Assembly: GCF_019175385.1 (NCBI RefSeq)
Contig: NC_083341.1
Span: forward strand, 87,074,321 to 87,138,320
DNA length: 64,000 nt
Source of the DNA: Lycium barbarum
Lineage: Eukaryota; Streptophyta; Magnoliopsida; Solanales; Solanaceae
Direction: 5' to 3'
Shown here: piece by piece, positions 60,507-64,000 of the stretch
Position numbering within the stretch: the stretch's first letter is position 1
Layout of the letters: each line of letters starts with the position of its first letter
Made by a program: the position numbers and the translations under genes
The notes under the pieces: model-generated
What the model was told of the DNA's origin: nothing
The model's database searches: none
The model's input: the letters and a program-made list of their open reading frames with translations, nothing else

Positions 60507-63500
60507 TGTTATATCCCGTATTTTTGAACCTCGAAGCATCTGCTGGGGAGGGGCCCACATACCGAGATTTTTTTTGGAAAATCTGAAAAGTCATATGAAT
60601 CACATATGTAAAGTTAAACACAACTCATGAAGTACCTTTGGACCAAATCAAAGTGGAAACCCTCCAAACGAATATTTTTAAGAAAACGTTTTCGGGTGAC
60701 CTGACTTTGGGGGGCAAAAACTGTATTGTAAGTTTGGAATTTCGAAAATACCTTGAAATAGAAGTTGTAGAGAATTGAATTAGCTTTCCATCCATAGGTC
60801 GTGGGTTCCCAGGTGACGTCGGTACAAGGAGATATGAACGTTTTAAGGTCGAAAGGTCAGTGGGCTAGGCCCAACTCGGGACCAATCGAGTTGGCCCAAA
60901 AAAATAAAAAATAAAAATTCAGGCCCAAGTGAGGAGCCATTCGGCCATGGTCCATAAAAAGGATCCAAGCCCATGGAATTAAGTCATGTGGTCAATGAAT
61001 AAAAGACCACTTAATCATCCAAATTCCATAGAACTTTCAAGAGAAAGAATAGGAGGAAAAACAAGAACAAAAAGAGGGCATTTCGGGTTTGGCCATAGAA
61101 AAATCACCCCTCAAAATCTTGCCTCTAAAATTATTTTCTTGTTGAATTCCTACTAAATTAAGTGTCCTCTACAACTTGGTGTAATTGTTTTGGAAGAAGG
61201 AGCACTTATTTCTTCAAGTTGACAACTTGTTCAAGTGAAGAAGTTTGTAGAAAAAGGTAAGAATCAATTCCTTTTTCTTATGTTATGAAGGTTTGTTTAT
61301 GTTGTAGTATGTGGAAATGAGTAGAAATTATGGAAATAAGGAAGTTTGCAAAGTGGGTATGTATATATATATGTAGCCATGGGTGTATATATGTTGTATA
61401 CATATATGAGTTGAATTTTATGTTGCATTCTAGTTGTGGTTATGATGGAAATTATATTGGGAATGAAAGTTGAATGAATTTTGGTTGAAGTTGGAATGTA
61501 GATGATTATGTCACTTTAGAATAATTTTGTGATATTATTGACATGAAGTTGTTAAGATGTGAATTATGATTATGGTTGATGAATTTGGAAGTTGGAAACT
61601 TGTTATGAAGTTGTATGCCAAAGATTTGTTGTTTTGCATAAGTTATGATTTTGGCGGAAGATTGTATATCATGTATATCGAGTGTATATCTTAAGGAAAA
61701 CGATATGAAATGTTTCTAGAACTATATGGTGATGATCATGATGGTTGTTGAATATGAAATTATTGATCTTAGTTGAAAGTTGGGTTGAATTGAAGATTAT
61801 GTCAACTTGTGAGAAAAATGACTAGTTGAAGGATATTTGTGTTTTTAATGTTCATTGTTGATATTGTTGTTGTCGTTTGGGTTGTTGTTGATGATTTATA
61901 GCCGAGTTGAATTCTCGGGGTGTCATATGTATAGGGGAAGTGCTGCCGAAATTTCGGTAGCCAAATATGCTTAAAGTTGAAATAATGGCATTAATAATTC
62001 ACAATTGGTAAACTTGACTAATTGCAGTTTTTCGACGAAACGGGAAGTGAGTTTGGAAAGGCTTAAGGAGCGCGAAAGGTATGTAAAGCAACCCCAATTC
62101 TTCCCTTGGCATGCCCCTAGTGTGTTAGGGTCGGATCCGGGCCTCGAAGGACCTCTTGGCCCTCGGAATCCGCAAGACAAAATTTCAGTTTTTCCTTCAG
62201 TAGAATTGAACCATTTTGATACGCTTTTTCTGAAATTATGCAATTTTGCTCTAAATTATTCAGAAAATCATAGAATGTTTGTATAACCTTTTTAGGTGAT
62301 ACTATATGCTTAGAGGGCACAATTTGAGCCCGCCGCCTTGTTTGTCCCAAGGCGGGCCTGCTATTTACGGTTTTGCCCCTAATGTGTTAAAGCTTCCTTT
62401 TTAAGCGATTTTTGAAAGAAATGTTTTAATTACCCTACTAATCGCTTAACGAATATTATTTTAAATATTCTGTTAAATATTATAAATTATTTTGACACTC
62501 GGAATGACTTCGGGAAAGTTATACTTCTGTAATTTATTATGATATCCGAAATACATTTATTATGATTCCGTCCGACCCCATTGGATTTGTTTGTCTTTGA
62601 TACGCTTCATCGAGTCTTTGAAAACATTTATTATATTTTTAAATTGCATTAGTCTCTCACTACTCCATTCGTGGATGTCCCAATGTTTCCCACACTGAGC
62701 CCGGGCCAGGATATGTTGTCAAGCGAAATTCTCTGCATTGTTCGCCGCGTCCCGATGTGAGGGGGCAGGTATACGCGTACATGGGTCTGTGGAGTATGAT
62801 GTGCCATGTCCGCCTATTCTGATCTGATCTGTATGGCCATTTTGATATGACATTATATGATACGGGGCCACGCCCCTTTTTCTGATTCCTCTGTATAGTG
62901 GCACCAGCGTCGGGAGGGTGGCCACATTCTGTCTGCCGAGTCCCGTGTCAGGGACCGGATATGATATGATATGACATATGTTTCTGTACGCATTCTGTCT
63001 ATTTTGGAAATATGCATTTGACACTCTGGATTCTGTACTCATTTTCTGTAACCATTATGATTTGACTTCTATGATTCCGCTTTACATATTCAGTACATAT
63101 TTCGTACTGACCCCCTTTCTTCGGGGGCTGCGTTTTCATGCCGCGCAGGTACTGACGACAGGTTCGCTGATCCACACGTTTAGGATCCTATTTCTGCTAT
63201 TTGGGGCGCTCTCTTCTACAGAGCCCATCTTTTGGTACAGTCTGTCACTGCTATCTGGATATGTACTTTGTTCAGGGTATGACGGGGCCCTGTCCCGTCT
63301 TATGATTATGATATGTTCTGTAGAGGTCTGTGGATACATCTGTGTGGGTTCTGTACATATGTTTGGGATATTCTGTTCTGTGATGGCCTTATCGGCCTAT
63401 GTGTGCCAAGTCTGCTTTTCTGCTAAATTCTGTAGCGACCACTAATATTATTATTATATTATTATTCTGTAGTTAATATGCTAATTTGGGGTATCGGGTA

Positions 63501-63555
63501 CGTACAGGTGCCCAGCTCGGGCACTGGTCGCGGCCCACGGGGTTGGGTCGTGACA
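60507..63555 (+). repeat. 3' LTR of Ty3-1
   Basis: 3049 bp, collinear with 52262-55308. Scattered substitutions include the loss of one pair in the 9-bp inverted repeat (CCGAG to TCGAG near 60886). Donor, mini-exon and hairpin signals are all kept. Confidence 0.97.
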
Positions 63556-63560
63556 TTTCA

Positions 63561-63823
63561 TCTCATAAATCTCTCCAAAATTAAATTATAGATTTCAAAC
63601 AATCTGATACTCTCCCATTCTTATAGGGCTTCATACGAGCCATCTGGATATACAAATTTAAGTCACACTAATTGGTCATATAAACTTCCTTAAAGGTCTA
63701 GCATACCCGTTCGTGATATATATCCTAAGACGTCTGAAAAGTGTGCTCTACCTACCCACTTACTTCAAGGCGGAAAATAATACTGGGGGTAACATATATT
63801 ATTCAGGTTTCTAGGAATGTACT
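63561..63823 (-). pseudogene. Ty3-6 integrase remnant right of Ty3-1
   Basis: 'gggcttcatacgagccatctgg' near 63628-63650 resembles the antisense of the APYEALYG stretch of integrase in sister elements. The rest is too decayed to read. It continues the pol remnant left of Ty3-1. Confidence 0.6.
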
Positions 63824-64000
63824 TGTTATATCCCATATTTTATACATTCGGATATTTCAAGGTGGTCGTGGTAGGTTAAGGGCAAGACTATGTTCCAAAA
63901 CTTTTTTTAATATACAAGTTGTTTATTAGTGTGGAAATGTTAAGAAAGACTAGGGGGAAAAAGGGAATTTCACAAGGTGGTTCATGGTAATATTGAGGAA
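63824..64000 (+). repeat. Start of another Ty3/gypsy LTR (S7), cut by window end
   Basis: TGTTATATCCCATATTTT matches the start of the Ty3-1 LTR (TGTTATATCCCGTATTTT), then diverges. The left flank ends 'gtact'. Element type beyond 64000 is unknown. Confidence 0.7.

Larger units (their letters stand above)
52262..63555 (+). mobile_element. Ty3-1: intact Ty3/gypsy chromovirus (Tekay/Del-like), 11.3 kb
   Basis: It has two LTRs of 3047 and 3049 bp, TG..CA ends, the exact 5-bp duplication tttca (52257-52261 and 63556-63560), PBS, PPT and one open gag-pol frame. By-eye comparison of the LTRs gives about 25 differences (~0.8%), so it is the youngest element here. With the commonly used rate of 1.3e-8 per site per year this is about 0.3 million years (rough). 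The clade call rests on gene order PR-RT-RH-IN plus a C-terminal chromodomain; Tekay/Del is inferred from the domain style. Confidence 0.97.
49472..63823 (-). mobile_element. Ty3-6: Ty3/gypsy element nested in Ty3-4 and split by Ty3-1 (continues beyond window)
   Basis: One LTR (49472-51650), a PPT-side region and a decayed pol end are present. Pol sequence resumes right of Ty3-1 at 63561, where 'cttatagggcttcatacgagccatctggat..' matches the integrase-coding strand of Ty3-2 near 19070. The second LTR must lie past the window or has been cut at 63824. Confidence 0.82.

Overview
This window is repeat-derived plant nuclear DNA. I find no host gene, tRNA, rRNA or CRISPR array. Almost every base belongs to LTR retrotransposons of the Ty3/gypsy chromovirus type (gag, protease, RT, RNase H, integrase, C-terminal chromodomain) or to one L1-like LINE with a DUF4283/CCHC ORF1 and a terminal RNase H, which is typical of angiosperms. 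The LTR style (ends TGT..ACA, GGGTCGTGACA termini, tRNA-iMet primer site) fits a eudicot and resembles Solanaceae; the family assignment is inference from memory.

Layout. 1-337 is the end of an LTR. 338-35666 is an old minus-strand LTR (Ty3-7) that holds a nest up to five levels deep: solo LTR S4 (1408-34219, TSD gttaa) holds the deletion derivative Ty3-3 (1738-32040), which holds a LINE (2990-14449, 15-bp TSD), Ty3-2 (15495-25901, TSD aaaac) and solo LTR S3 (28958-31603, TSD gtagc). The LINE is itself split in its RT by solo LTRs S1 (5881-8799, TSD taaaa) and S2 (8848-11239, TSD agtat). 36158-49471 is Ty3-4, a minus-strand element with a large pol deletion. Its left LTR holds Ty3-5 (38189-42451, TSD gtcca) and its integrase holds solo LTR S5 (43876-45960). 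Its right LTR is cut at 49472 by Ty3-6, whose pol is cut by Ty3-1 (52262-63555, TSD tttca). Another LTR begins at 63824.

Ty3-1 is the only apparently functional element: two ~3.05-kb LTRs differing by roughly 0.8% (counted by eye), PBS, PPT and one uninterrupted 1629-codon gag-pol frame with all catalytic residues visible. Ty3-2 (LTRs ~2.5% diverged), Ty3-3, Ty3-4, Ty3-5, Ty3-6 and the LINE are all broken.

The most interesting signal is not a gene. Comparing the families shows structured non-coding modules kept despite sequence divergence: (i) a hairpin with a palindromic GTGCAC loop between PBS and gag, resembling a retroviral dimerisation site; (ii) LTR hairpins supported by compensatory and G.U changes; (iii) conserved splice-donor, mini-exon and acceptor signals that would splice the long LTR leader directly to the gag ATG; (iv) family-specific palindrome clusters upstream of the LTR TATA box; (v) a hairpin just before the polypurine tract. 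Together these suggest a shared RNA-level architecture for these long-LTR chromoviruses.
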